From: Fagopyrum homotropicum
Taxonomy: Eukaryota > Streptophyta > Magnoliopsida > Caryophyllales > Polygonaceae
Direction of reading: 5' to 3'
Assembly (NCBI GenBank): GCA_033239125.1
Contig: BSWB01000008.1
Coordinates: forward strand, 1,270,001 to 1,334,000
Length of the DNA stretch: 64,000 bases
Part shown: in pieces, positions 48,536 to 60,585 of the stretch
How positions within the stretch are numbered: the stretch's first letter is position 1
How the letters are laid out: each line of letters starts with the position of its first letter
Notes under the pieces: generated by a model
Databases searched by the model: none
Told to the model about the DNA's origin: nothing
What the model saw: the letters and a program-made list of their open reading frames with translations, nothing else
Program-made: the position numbers and the translations under genes

Positions 48536-49643
48536 CCCAGGAGCAGATCCCTGAGTAGTAGTACGGTCTGGGACTCTCTACTGTCCCCGTATCTGCAACT
48601 AATGTAGGTGAAGGATAACTCCAGCATCTCTGACCACGCCCTGCACCAACAATTCTGCCAATACCATTTGTTTGGCCTGTACGCTGTCTCTTCTCAAACA
48701 CTCCGGTCTGAGAAGCTTTCCTCTGACCAGTCCGCTTTCGCTCATAATCGGCGGCTCTATCCTGGTAGTCCATCAAGGACTCACAATGAAATCCCGTCAT
48801 ATAGGCCCGGGTACCATCCCTCAGTCGTTGGGAAAAGAGATACACATGCTGATCTGTAGGAGATGCAGCTAGTCTCAGCAATGCCAACTCCTCCTGAAAT
48901 CTCCTGATGGCCTCTGAGACAGGCACATCCTCAAACCCAGCCTCAATAAAGTCACGCAGTTTCTCCCTCCTCAGCGAGGCAGGGCAGAAACGCTCTCTAA
49001 TCATCTTCCTCATCTGATCATAACTGGTCACCTAACCCCGTACTGATCTTCACCAATGCTATGCCAAATCTCTGAACAGAGTCTGCACCAACTCTATCTG
49101 CCTGTCTGTTGGACATCTAATAGACTCCAGAGCTGAGTCTACATGTCCAATCCATAGCTCCACCTCTAACCCCACCTTCCCAGAGAAAGGGGGTACTCCC
49201 ATCTGGTGAAAAACCTTCAACCAAGTGTCTGGCCTAGGCCATCTATGCTCCTCTGTAACTCAAGCAATCACAACAGCAGGTGCCGGTGCAACGGGCACCT
49301 GTGTAACTGTATGGGATCCTCTCAATGATCCCTCCTATGCCGGCAGACCCGGGATACATCTACCCGCTCTGGCAGCCTCCTCCACTTATCTGATGTACGC
49401 GCGGAAATTTGGTCCCCTCATAATGACATAACCCGAGTCATCGGACTAGACTCGCTGTGGTGTATGTCTCTCAGCTATACCGTTCTCAGTCTCAAGAACG
49501 ACACTCTCAACAACGTCTTCATGAATCTCCTCTGCTACACGTGGATCAACAACAGGAATCTGACTCTGTCCTACCTCTGTTGGAGGAAGAGGGGATCTAC
49601 CCCTACCTCATTCGTATGCAGATACAACTCTAGTCTGAGCCAT
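48528..49643 (-). pseudogene. Tekay-like gag remnant (right arm)
   Basis: Open from 49031 to 48528 (MTSYDQMRKMIRERFCPAS onward); the upstream half has several stops, as in the left copy. It runs on into the protease remnant by a short overlap in another frame. Confidence 0.7.
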
Positions 49644-49920
49644 CTGCAGGGTAAATATACCCCACCTACAAGGCTATATATATGCCATATATATAGGTAT
49701 ATATGTCACATCATCACATCATATAATATCTATCTATGTATATATATACCTATACTGTCGAGATCTTCAAAGGGGTGATGGCTTCACGTACACACTAACC
49801 CAAAACGTTTGCACTCAGTTCAAACCAAAAACCTTTTGAAAAGTCAAACCCCTTTCGGGTTCTATTTATTTATCTATTCGCCCTTTATCGCCGATTACAA
49901 GTGCCATTGTTGTCAACCTG

Positions 49921-49934
49921 GGCTCTGATACCAA
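49921..49934 (-). other. Primer-binding site (initiator tRNA-Met type), right copy
   Basis: GGCTCTGATACCAA on the plus strand is the complement of the plant initiator tRNA-Met primer site and lies three bases from the 5' LTR. Confidence 0.88.
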
Positions 49935-49937
49935 CTT

Positions 49938-51861
49938 TGTAACACCCAAAATCCGTAGGACTCGAGGTGCTACTGGGCTAGGATCTCACAATGGATCCTG
50001 ACCCTAGCCTGACAACAATTTCACTGAATCTTACAACAAGGCACCGATATATTAAATACAAAACATCAAACTGATATATATATACATCAAAAGTAATACA
50101 TAAGGACCGCTGAGTACAAAAGAAACAACACTATACATCAAAATATCCCATAACCCCGATATCGACCCAGTGTACGGAGCCCTCAGCGGATCACCCACTC
50201 TAGATCACTCTATAACTCTCCTAACCTGCAAAGGATCTACAAAACGGTGTAAAACCGTTAGCTAACCATACACATATATATATAGATAGGCAAGAGCACA
50301 ACCACACATCATATAAATGTAAGCATATCATCATGCTGTCACACATTTACCCGGTTTATAATCTTTATAAGAATGGTCCAACACTCAAACGTATATAAAT
50401 ATCTGAATATGAATATATGTGACACGAGGAATGTATATAACCCTCGCCTCTGCGTGCAATAGCTAGCTGGAGTGGTATCAGCGCACCTTCCCATATATCA
50501 TAAGGAGTGGTCATTGCCCTACCCGTATACCAAAACTAACTAGCTTACAGAGAATTTCCCAGACTCCACTACGGGATGAAAGGTAAGTTGTCACATCCAC
50601 TACAATGGGCGGTCAATATAACAAAGGTCGGTAATAACCATATCGCATGCTATAAAGCATATAACAAACACCACTCAAGCAACATCCAATATAGGGATGA
50701 CAACTAAGTAAGTCTTATGGACTTACCTCAACCTCGAAGTAATCACAACCACAAACAACTCTCAACACGGTCCACTCCAATCTAGAGGACAACACGGCCT
50801 ATACAAGGCATACAACATATATCATACTCATATCTATAACAGGGGTCACACCTAGACCCAAGGGATCCATAAGGATCATATTACAACTCGTAAACCTCAA
50901 AGCCGTAACCGGCATGACAATACCATGATCAACATCATTCTATTCCCAAACACATACCTAGCATACCACTACCGCTCATACTAGGAAAGGAAATGATCTA
51001 CCTTACTCTAGGTAGAACCGGAAGAAGACGCACCTGCATGACAAAAGGGACGCAGGGGCGGAATGCAGGCAACCGCAGACGCGACAATGCTCGGCCGCGG
51101 GCGCGGTGATCGTGGCTGCTGGCAAGCGCGGGCGCTGGCACTGGGAATGTTGCCGCAGGGGCGGCGGATTCTGGCCGCGGGTGCGGGGACAAGGCTTCCA
51201 CAGGGGGCGGCTGTGCTGGACCGCGGGGGCGGCGACGGTGCAGAACGTAGCCTTGCGAGTCCTCTTTCACTCTTCACGTGATCAAATCACGTCTTCTCTC
51301 AGCCAAAACCAAGCACATACATATACATACACATACCAACATTAATACACCTACAAATCATCTAATCCTAAGCTAAGGAAGATGGAATCCAAGAAAGAAA
51401 GAAGAGAAGAAGAAGCTAACTTACCACACCTGTGGTCCTAGGCTGCAGGGAAGATCAACACACACACAACAGTTGGCCTCCAAGCCCAACAACACACATC
51501 ACTAGCATCGTCATCATCAAAGCCACATCAATTCTCTTCCAAACTCAAGGAAACCAAAAACAAGATCAAGGAGGGAGGAGGAGCAGCAAGGATGATGTGA
51601 GAGGTCTGGAGAGGGAATGAAGATAAAACCCTTGATCCAACCAAATAAAGGAATAAGAAGAGGAAAGGGTAAAGCACGGGTCAAAGAAGTCAACAAAACC
51701 GGTTGCAGCCGTCGGAAACAGCAGGAGCGGAATTCCTGGACGCAGGGGCGGAAACCCGCAGTGGCGGCATACCATGCCCGCGGGGGCGGCTAAGGTCAAT
51801 CTCGGCCCAAAGCCAAATCTCGGCTAAGGCAAACTCGGTCCAAAAGACTAAGGCTCTTACA
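49938..51861 (-). repeat. 5' LTR of the right Tekay-like element, complete
   Basis: 1924 bp, 26 bp longer than its partner 3' LTR. The extra length fits one more GC-rich quasi-palindrome unit near 51755-51790 (GGCGGCATACCATGCCCGCG). Homology with the left arm stops at about 50941; the rest of the LTR is unique to this side. Confidence 0.9.
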
Positions 51862-52501
51862 CAAGCCATCCTTTCGGCCCTATCAATACATACTCTAGCG
51901 TGGATAGACACCTAAACAATTATCACTATCAATGGAATTACTCGTAAGTCTCATCGATGATAGCATGCCATTAAGAAATGTAAAATCATGCTTGAAACTA
52001 AACAATGTGCATAAGAGGAACAATCTAGATCAAGACCTAGCATCCAACATTCATACTAGAGTCAAACATGTATTAAACATGCAAAACGGACTAAGTCCCT
52101 ACTAAATGCTCACTAACATGCATTAATACTCATTTATTTTCTAAGTCACAACATCAATTCAAGAGATCGCAACTTGGATTTGGAGTTTTCACCCTAAACC
52201 CTAATATGAAACTACTCACTCATGGTCTAAAATTCAAACAGATCAATTCTGAAGACAAATATCATGATATGAAACAAGAGATGAAATAAGGAATTTAGGC
52301 AAAAGAATCAAGTGATTTAGACTTACCAATCCAAAGTTATGAAGGAGACAATATTGCAAATGGATCAAAACCAACTATCTTTAGTTTTTACTCAAGAACA
52401 CTTTGAATCCGTTTTACACTAGAAAATCAGAGAGTTGATTTTGATCAAAACCAAATATGTGATGTTAATTTTAAGGCATCCATGCCTCTTTATATAGGCC
52501 T
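51862..52501. other. Unassigned flank between Tekay element and LINE
   Basis: No gene recognised. A TATA-like CTTTATATAGGCC at 52488-52500 precedes the LINE insertion site, so this may be a promoter or LTR of an older element; not shown. Confidence 0.35.
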
Positions 52502-52515
52502 AAACACGTGGTCCA
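52502..52515 (+). other. LINE target-site duplication, 5' copy
   Basis: AAACACGTGGTCCA, repeated exactly at 60572-60585 after the poly(A). Confidence 0.92.
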
Positions 52516-52881
52516 TTTTGGGCGACACCAAGGGCGACTCCAAGTGGCCGTGGATTGTCCATCTTGATCCCATTTCTTGGTCAAATCCCTCATGTAATCA
52601 CAATTTCTTCACGCCAATCCATAGATCTTCATTCTACCCTACACAACGATACATTTCATCCTCATTTCTCATTTTTTTCCCACCATTTATGTGATTACAT
52701 GAGCTTGGCCGGAGTTAGTTGTTGATGTTCAATTATTGTGATTAAGGGTTAAGATCCGGCCTATTCTTTCTTGGATTAAGCCACGAATTTCATTAGTTTA
52801 AACAAGTATCATTTCTTCTTTGGATTAAGTGTTTGAAGTCAAAGAAGCAAGGAATCACTGAGCGCCGCCCACGGCTGAGAA

Positions 52882-55800
52882 ATGAGCCGCAAGGCTAAAG
52901 AAATCGGGGCGGATGAACTTGATCTAGGCGGACGAGGAGGCGGAGGAGGTAAGGCAAGGACGGATGGAAAGAGCATTCAGGCGCTGGGAAAGGATGGCCA
53001 GCTAGGAACGGGTGTAGATGTCCGTGATCCAAAAAGGAAAAATATGTTGAAAGCCTTAGAAGCGGCGGAAGGGACGCCGGAGACGGAGGTGGCGGCGGCT
53101 GGCGGACGGAGAAGCATGGCAACGGCTACAAGCATAACTTCCAATTTGGGGAAATATGTTACTAAAAGGAATTCTTATACTATAGGAAAGAATCCCATTT
53201 CTTTCCTTAGTGGGACGGCCGAACAAGGAAGGTTGACTAAAGAAAACAAGGAAGCAATCCTAATGGAAGATCCCCAAGGAAGGAAAGTGACGGATGGGCC
53301 GCCGCTGGCCACCCTTGAGTCACGGATCCCATTGCCTCCGGCACGTGATCAAACAAGCTCAGGCCACACACACATGGAGGAAGAGGGGAGCGTTGTGATG
53401 GGCAAAGCCAAGGCCGGCATGGTTAAGGAAGGTAAGCCTATTACACTCCAGCACTTAGAGACTAAGATCACATCTATTTTGCAGGGAGCTAAAAGGCTGG
53501 CGAACACAAGCAAAGGGACGGAAGGAGCTAAGGCGCCGCTGGCCGTCGTTGGACCTTTCCCCGCCGCCGCCGCCGCCGATTTTCATAAACTGAATGCCAA
53601 ATCAGGTAAGCATCTGTCCATTGCTATTGAAACTGAAATTTGCCCGACCAATGTGGACATTAGGTACCAGGTGGAAGCGTTAGATGACTCAGGCGGACGG
53701 TGTGCAAGGGTGTTGGCCGAGGAGGGCTTAGAAATGGAAAATAAGGCCAAGGAAGCTATGACGGTGGGCATTGCGTCTGATATTGAAATTTTCCCGACTA
53801 ATGTGGCCCTTGAGAAGACAAATCAGTCGGCCAACTTGCCAGGCGGACAATTTGAAATTGGGGCAAGGAAAGAGGCCATGGAAGTGAAAAGGAATGCCAA
53901 GGAGGTAAAGATGATGGAGTCAGGGGTTGATATCAAAATTGGCCCGACTAATGCCATGCCTGGGAAGCTAGATCCGCCGGCCAACACCCCAGGCGGACAT
54001 TTTGGTTCTAGGTTGACCGTAAAGGACACTACAAGGAAAAGTGGTGCCAAGGAGGGGGAGATGATAGAATCAGGGCACGTCCCTGAAATTTGCCCGAATA
54101 TAGGGGTACCTGGGGAGCTAAAGCCGCCGGGAAATGACTCAGGCGGACAAAATGAACTGGAGGTGTTTTTGAGCGGTCATTCGGGGGGTTCTAAGGCCAT
54201 GGGCGGGCAAACGGTGGAATCAACCTCTGGAACGAAAATTTACCCGACCATACCTCACATTGGTAGGCAGATGGAGTCAACAGAGAGGCAAGGCGGGCAA
54301 GTCACAGAGCCAACAGAAAATGACTTTGTTAAAGAGCTAGCAAGGAAGTTGCTTAGGACAATGGAGGCAAGGCACGAGGCGCTGGAATTGGTACCTACTG
54401 GCCTGGATGTGGTAGGGGCGGAGGAAGGAAGAGGAGATGTAAATCACTTGGCCATGACCATAGCGGAGTCGGTCTTACACGAGGATGACCGCACAAGTAT
54501 GAATCTTGAGACCGTTATTGATACAAGTGATAAACTGTCTGATAATGAGCATGATTTAAATACTCGTATATTGCATGCGCTTGCTTTGATGACCGGAAAT
54601 GAAATTGTGCATGAATTAAATGACTCTAATTTACAAATCATGGATGCAAGTAATGAAATGGTAAATGATGATAGTATGCAATCTGCTAGGACTGATGAGC
54701 ATGATAAAACTGCTTTGCCTATTGTTATGCCTATTGATATGCATGTGGATGATAATGTGGTTACGCATAATAATAGCAATAATAGAACTGCTTTGGCCAT
54801 AGCCACTACTTCTACTGAGAATGTTAATAATACGGGTCAAATTGTGCCTCGTATCATAACACATGTTGGCCGGTCTTCTATGTTGCCCCTCACTGCTAGG
54901 ATCATTACTAAGCCTGGAACTAGTACTAGGGGAATGGGTAGTGATATTAATCTTAATAATAAGGATTTTCCGAATCTGCCCCCACAGGCACTGATGGCAC
55001 TTCTGGTGAGGCTTCTCCAAGGCAAAATGCCTGGAATAAGCCTTTACCTAGGACTTTCATGAACAGAGGGATAGGGGGGACTCTTGAGTATACACCCCCA
55101 ATGGGTGATACTGTTAAGATAAAATGTGCTGAAGCTTTTCCTAGGGAGAAAGTGTGGGGTAGCTGCTTACTTGGGCAGTATGTGGGGTATTATCCCGGAT
55201 ATCATGCTATCAGGGACCTCCAACAATCTTGGGGGGTTCAGTCTAAACTTAAAATGGAAGCTAGGTGGCTTATATTTATGTTTGATAATGATGGGGATAG
55301 AGATAGAGTTCTCCGGGGGGGACCGTATCAGATCCATGGTAGACCTCTAATCCTTAAGCATGTCCCGGATAAATTTGCTTTTAATAAGAGGGATGTGGCT
55401 ACCATACCTCTGTAGGTTAGATTATATGGTATTCCTAATGATTATTGGTCGCCTGCCATCCTTGGACGGGTGGCTTCCATGTTGAGTAAACCCCTACACA
55501 TGGACCCCGTCACTGGAGAGAGGAAAAGAGGCTCCTATGCGAGAGTACTTATTGAAATGAATTTCGCTAAGGAGATTAGGAGAGAGGTTACCCTAGAATT
55601 TGATGATAGGATCAAGGTGGTTTGTAATGTGCTTATTGAAAATGAGCCGAAGTACTGTAAGGGGTGTTTTACCTTTGGTCATAATGAGGAGGAATGCTCC
55701 TTCAAGGAAAAGAGAGGTATCCCCGGGATGAGGCCTAGAACTAGAGCTGGGGAGGACAATGTTAAAGAAGGGAATGGGAATAACAAAGAGGCCAACAAAG

Positions 55801-56807
55801 AGTCTAGAAAGGAAGGGAATAATGTTCAGATACAGGGAAAAACGACAAATGGGGTAAATAAACGGTATACTGTAGAGGAAAAAGGCAAAAGAAAGATAGG
55901 AGAGGAACCTAAACTTCCCGAGAAGGAGGGTGAGGTGGAGGTTGATAGGCCTAAAATTGTTAGTAGGCCTACAACTGATGCCGAGAGGCCAATAAGTAAG
56001 TCTGCCATTAGACACCGTTGACGCCGGGAGGCAAAGAAGGTGGCTAATGACGAGATGGTGGCCGTGGAGGTCGGCCGGGTGGCTGCTATAAAGGCCACTT
56101 TGGTAGAGGGTGACCGAAGCGGACACAGAAAGGAACGACCTTCTGGGGAAGGTAGGGTTAGTAGGAAGGGTATGGAAAAGAGAGAGCTGATAGTTAAATC
56201 TAACAGGTTGCCCCCAAGAATGACAACCAAATCATCTTCGGGAAAGAAAAAGGTTGTGGTGGAAGAAGTGGATGAGTCTAGTTCTGAGGGAGAGCTAGCT
56301 AATACTGAGGTGGGCTCCGATGGAGAAAGTACGGATTACACGTACACGGGAGTTAGTGACACGGAGGTTGATAGATATGAGGGGGCTACAGGAGTGGAGG
56401 AGGACTCAGAGGATAGCCAGGGGGACTCTGACCAGGATAGTGAGGAGGATCAGGTAAGTGTTGAGAGTAGAAGGAAATCTCACACTACCCCTAATATCAA
56501 AACTTCAAACGCCTACACGGCTTTGGAATTAGAGAATGATAACAGAAAAAGTAATGATAGGGATGAGGGATTCCAGAGAGTCTTATCTAGATCTGACAGG
56601 CGTGCACACCGCACCCAGAGAGATAGAGGTAGTAATGAAAAAGTTAAAACCTCTACCATCTTAAAGACCCCTAGGGATAGGAAGCAAGTGATGAGGGAGG
56701 TGGTAGTTATACCTGAGCGTAGGTCTACGAGGCTTGCCTCTAGCTCACAGATGAAGGCGGATATTAGGGGCCAGTGGAGGACCACAAGACATACGGTCTC
56801 CCGATGA
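52882..56807 (+). pseudogene. LINE ORF1 protein (repeat-bearing N-terminus, DUF4283-like region, zinc knuckle)
   Basis: ORF1 of plant L1 LINEs binds the element RNA. The start at 52882 is the first ATG after the leader. The N-terminal 726 codons are open and contain an Ala run, five degenerate 50-residue repeats and an acidic, Asn-rich end. After a one-base shift near 54985 comes the DUF4283-like domain (55059-55560: VWGSCLLGQYVGY, MEARWLIFMF, GGPYQIHGRPLIL), then a CX2CX4HX4C knuckle (YCKGCFTFGHNEEEC, about 55652-55695) and a long charged tail. TAG at 55413-55415 and TGA at 56019-56021 interrupt it; the latter frame continues to TGA at 56805-56807. At about 1300 codons it is long for an ORF1. 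Confidence 0.8.
53560..54310 (+). repeat. Five degenerate 150-bp repeats in LINE ORF1
   Basis: A motif coding E/K-I-x-PT-N recurs at about 53630, 53785, 53935, 54085 and 54235, each followed some 25 residues on by a GG(Q/H/R) motif. The period is near 150 bp (50 residues) and in frame. Confidence 0.7.
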
Positions 56808-59800
56808 GTTTTATCTCTTGGAATGTCCAGGGGTTTACCCAACCCCGAAAACAAAAAGGGTTGACTGAGCTGTTGAGGGAGTTTGATGGGTGCTTATGTG
56901 GTGTTCAAGAGACTAGGTATGAGTTTAGACCTTTGGATATCCATCGTGTGATGGCTTCCAGTTTTCCAAACTGGAAGTATGTCCCTAACTTTGAGATTGA
57001 CGATAGGTGTGGTATACTTGTTCTCTGGGATGATACCCGTCTTGACCTTGTGGTAGGAGAGATTGGGGAGCAGTTTCTCACTGTTTTGGTTACGTGTAGA
57101 GTAACTAGAGTGCAGTACGGGGTGTGTTTTGTCTATGGGAAAGGTAGCATTGATTATAGAAGAAAAGTATGGGACCCCATTAGACGTTGGATTAGGGAGT
57201 ACGTTGTGCCCTGGATGGTTTTGGGGGACTTTAATAATGTCATGTATCTTGATGAGAGGATTAATGGGGAGCATGTACGGATGTACGAGTGCAGGGGTAT
57301 TTTGGATGCATGTCAGGATCTTGGTCTCACAAATGTACCTTTTACAAGTGATAACAAGTTCACTTGGACTAATGGTACAATCTGGAGCAGAATTGACATG
57401 ATTTTTGTTAATTCTGACTGGTTGGACCAAGAGATGTATTGCCGCGCTAGCTTTCCGAATAAGTGGCAGTTTTCGGATCATAAGCCGGCTATAGCGCATC
57501 TTATTAGGCGTCCCCGGGCTGGTAAGCTTAATTTTAAGTTCTTTAATATGTGGACGGGTCATGATCAGTTCCAGGAGATTATTGAGGAGAACTGGAAGTG
57601 TCACCTTAGGGGGACCTATCAATTCCGCCTTTGCAGCCTTTTTCGGGGTATGAAAGGGCCTCTTCGTAGGTTAAATATGAGGCATTTTGGTCACATCTCT
57701 GAGAAGGCCAAAGTGGCCAATGAGGAGTTTGCCACTTGCCTTGAGAGCGTTAGGTTAGATCCGATATCTGAGGCCTTGCGGGCCCAGCTGGATGGTTGCA
57801 GAACGAAAGGCAACATGCTTTCTTCTGCTGAGAGGAGCTTCTTTGAACAACAGGCTAAGTCGAGGTATGTCCTTAACAGTGATAGGACTACCTCTTACTT
57901 CCATGGTCTCATGAAGGCAAATGGACAAAGGAATTTTATTCATGCACTCCATTTACCCAATGGCTCTACCACCACTTCTCTGGAAGAAGTAGTGGATGAG
58001 TTTGTGACTTATTATCAAGGGTTGTTTGGGACTGAGAGGCAGGTTGAGGTTCCCCCGAGGGATTGGTTTGCGGTGGGACCACGGGTTAAGGATCTGGACC
58101 AGGGGAGACTTATTGGACCAGTTTCTAATGATGAGATTAAGCAGGCTCTCTGGTCGATTGGAGACCTTAGGGCACCAGATGGTTTCTCTTCCAAGTTCTT
58201 TAAGCAAACTTGGGAGACGATTGGGGGTGAGGTTTGTGCTGCTGTTAGGGAGTTCTTTGTTAATGGGAAACTGCTTAGGCAAGTTAACCATACCTCGGTT
58301 TCTTTGATAACACAAGTTGATTCCCCAACTCTAGTAGACCAGTTTAGGCCTATCTCTTGTTGTAATGTTGTCTATAAAATCATCACTAAACTGATTGCAA
58401 AAAGATTAGGGCCGTGTCTTGGTATCTCATTGACCCGGCACAATCTGCTTTCATTTCAGGGAGGCTGATGTCAGATAACATTTTCCTTATTCAGGAACTT
58501 TTACGGAGATATAGTGTCAAGAGGGATACTAAGCGGTGTTTCATGAACATTGACTTAGCTAAAGCTTATGACACGATATCCTGGCAGTTCCTCTGCTATG
58601 CCATGACAGAGTTGAGTTTCCCGACCAGGTTCATTGAATGGGTGATGGAGTGTGTCACAACGACATCCTACTCCATCCGGGTAAATAAAACAATGCATGG
58701 GTTATTTCCGGGGAAGCGTGGGCTTAGGCAAGGGTGTCCTATGTCTCCGTTGCTATTCGTCATCTGCATGGAATTCCTTTCCAGGATGATACGCAACGAG
58801 ACTTCTAAGCCTGATTTCCGTTTTCATCAGCATTGTGAGGAACTTAGGATTTCTCACCTGATGTATGCGGATGATGTCGTCCTCTTCTGTAGAGGGGATG
58901 CTCAATCAGTAAGCATCCTTATGGACTGCTTACGTAGATTTGAGAAGATTTCGGGATTAGCAGTTAGCCTCCCGAAATCTTTAATTTTCCTAGCCTCTAT
59001 TTCTGAAACAGAGGCAAATGAATTAACCTTGCTTTCGGGATTCACTACGGGAATTTTTCCTTTCCGATATCTGGGAATCCCCATAACACCTCATGTTCTC
59101 CGTGCAGCTGATTACACCCCACTCCTGGACAAGATTGGGAGGTACATCTGTGCGTGGAACAAGAGACGTTTCTCTTTTGTAGGTAGACTTGAGCTTATCA
59201 GGACGGTCCTTCAGGGTACGGAGAGCTTTTGCTATCTATGCTACCGGTTCCCGCGCTCGTGATGGATAGGCTGACAGGACTATGCAGACAGTTTCTTTGG
59301 AGCTGGCCCAGAGTAGCTTGGACGCGAGTTTGCATGCCCAAGAGAGATGGTAGTTTGGGTCTCCGTAACCTTAGGTGTTGGAACACGGCATTTATGTGTA
59401 AGTACTACTGACACATTCATGCTAAGAGGGACAGCCTTTGGGTGAGGTGGATCCACCACAGATACTTACAGGGGGTCGAGCCACACCACTAGGTGCCCCA
59501 CAGACGTGACTCGCCTCTGGTGAATTCTATAATCGGAGCCAGAGATGAGGTAGCCACGTTTGTGGATGAGGAGATGACATTGGAGGAGGTACTTGAGAGC
59601 TGCTGCCATGGTGGCAAGTTCAGAGTTACAGACGCCTACGACATGATCAGAGAGCATGGAGAGGAGATGGACTGGTTCAGGATAGTGTGGGACACGGGCA
59701 ACACGCCCAAGCACTGTTTTATCCTCTGGATGGCGATTCTAGGACGCCTATCTACCAGAGACAGATTACATTTCCTTGACATAGACCCTACCTGCCACTG

Positions 59801-60149
59801 GTGCGGCTTGGAGAGTGAGTCACACGATCACTTGTTCTTTGGCTGCACCTATGCGAGGGAGGTTTGGAGGCAGGTCTGCTACGGATTCCGGATGTCTACA
59901 GAGATGACCACGAGGACAGACGTCATAGCATGTCTCCTGCACACTACATCAAGGAGGAGCTGGACGAGCAGAGCACGCATATACGCCTTCTCAGCGACGA
60001 TCTACTACTTGTGGCACTCTAGGAATGCCCTGATATTTGACCGGAACAGGATACCCATTGATATTCTGGTCCGGATGATTAGAGGGCATACCTACAGATT
60101 ACTCTATGAGGCCTTTCCAGCTAGAGTTGGAGAGAGGTTTGAGATTTAG
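56804..60149 (+). pseudogene. LINE ORF2: AP-type endonuclease, reverse transcriptase, zf-RVT
   Basis: ORF2 nicks the target and copies the LINE RNA into it. ATG at 56804 overlaps the ORF1 stop (ATGA). The endonuclease shows FISWNVQG, GVQETR, VLGDFNNV, SRIDMIFVN and SDHKPA. RT shows FRPISCCNVVYKIITKLIAKR, AQSAFISGRLMSDN, NIDLAKAYDTISW, GLRQGCPMSPLLF, catalytic MYADDVVLF and FRYLGIPI. The zf-RVT region has CHWCGLESESHDHLFFGC. Breaks: frameshift at about 58415, frameshift at about 59230, TGA at 59409-59411 and TAG at 59490-59492, the last two where Trp is expected. The endonuclease is intact. Confidence 0.9.
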
Positions 60150-60500
60150 CACTTTGTATGTTTTTATGCCAGAGTTGTATTCTGCTCTTGGCCTGCACAT
60201 GTTTGATTTGTTTTTACGTCCCGGACTTGAGACTCATTTGCTGATGGCTTTGCCGAAGGTGAATGATATCTTGATCCGTTGGCTAGGCACTTTGTTGGTT
60301 TATGAGTGTCCCTCTCTGCTGATGGCATTGCCGAAGGTGGAGGGGCCTTGTAGACAGTTCCAGGAGGTTTATTATATTTATATTCATAGTCAGTTGATGG
60401 TAGATGGTACGTTCAGGAGGTTTGCATGCCTACCGGGAGTACTAGGGCTTTTTCTTATGCCTTATGATTGTATGTTGATAAACTCTGTTGCTTTGTAGGT

Positions 60501-60529
60501 TTAGTCAGGACCACTCTGGTCCTGGCTAA
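60501..60529 (+). other. Perfect 3'-UTR hairpin of the LINE
   Basis: Thirteen-base arms TTAGTCAGGACCA and TGGTCCTGGCTAA around a CTC loop (one G-U pair in RNA). It lies about 35 bases before the poly(A). A 3'-end stem-loop is known in some LINEs as the site the RT recognises; that role here is inferred. Confidence 0.8.
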
Positions 60530-60571
60530 GCTATTACACTCATCTATGAATTTACCATTTACCAAAAAAAA

Positions 60572-60585
60572 AAACACGTGGTCCA
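60572..60585 (+). other. LINE target-site duplication, 3' copy
   Basis: AAACACGTGGTCCA directly after the A tract; exact match to 52502-52515. Confidence 0.92.

Larger units (their letters stand above)
31452..50941 (-). repeat. Right arm of the inverted duplication
   Basis: Reverse complement of 3102-22526. The inner end is within the LINE ORF1 fragment. Homology to the left arm ends at about 50941 inside the 5' LTR of the Tekay element, but here the LTR continues intact to 51861. This arm therefore keeps the ancestral context. Confidence 0.93.
43214..51861 (-). mobile_element. Tekay/Del-like Ty3/gypsy chromovirus, complete (right-arm copy)
   Basis: Both LTRs and the whole 4826-bp internal region are present on the minus strand. 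Flanking pentamers are GAAGC (left) and CAAGC (right), four of five bases matching, which fits an aged 5-bp target-site duplication. The protease and RNase H core deletions match the left copy. Three stops in RT are private to this copy (near 47285, 47442 and 47793), each explained by one C-to-T or G-to-A change at a Gln or Trp codon. Confidence 0.9.
52516..60571 (+). mobile_element. L1-type LINE, full-length-looking insertion
   Basis: 8056 bp bounded by a perfect 14-bp direct repeat and ending in a short A tract, the marks of target-primed reverse transcription. Order: 366-bp 5' leader, very long ORF1, ORF2 overlapping ORF1 by ATGA, about 0.4-kb 3' UTR with a strong hairpin, poly(A). ORF2 has endonuclease, RT and zf-RVT; no RNase H domain follows. 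Stops and frameshifts show it is inactive, but the target duplication is still perfect. Confidence 0.92.

Noticed and set aside
3102..50941. Whole inverted repeat as a simple assembly mirror artefact
   Set aside because: The arms differ by scattered substitutions, small indels, one repeat unit and private stops, and the ends join different sequence on each side. An artefact of two haplotypes is not fully excluded.
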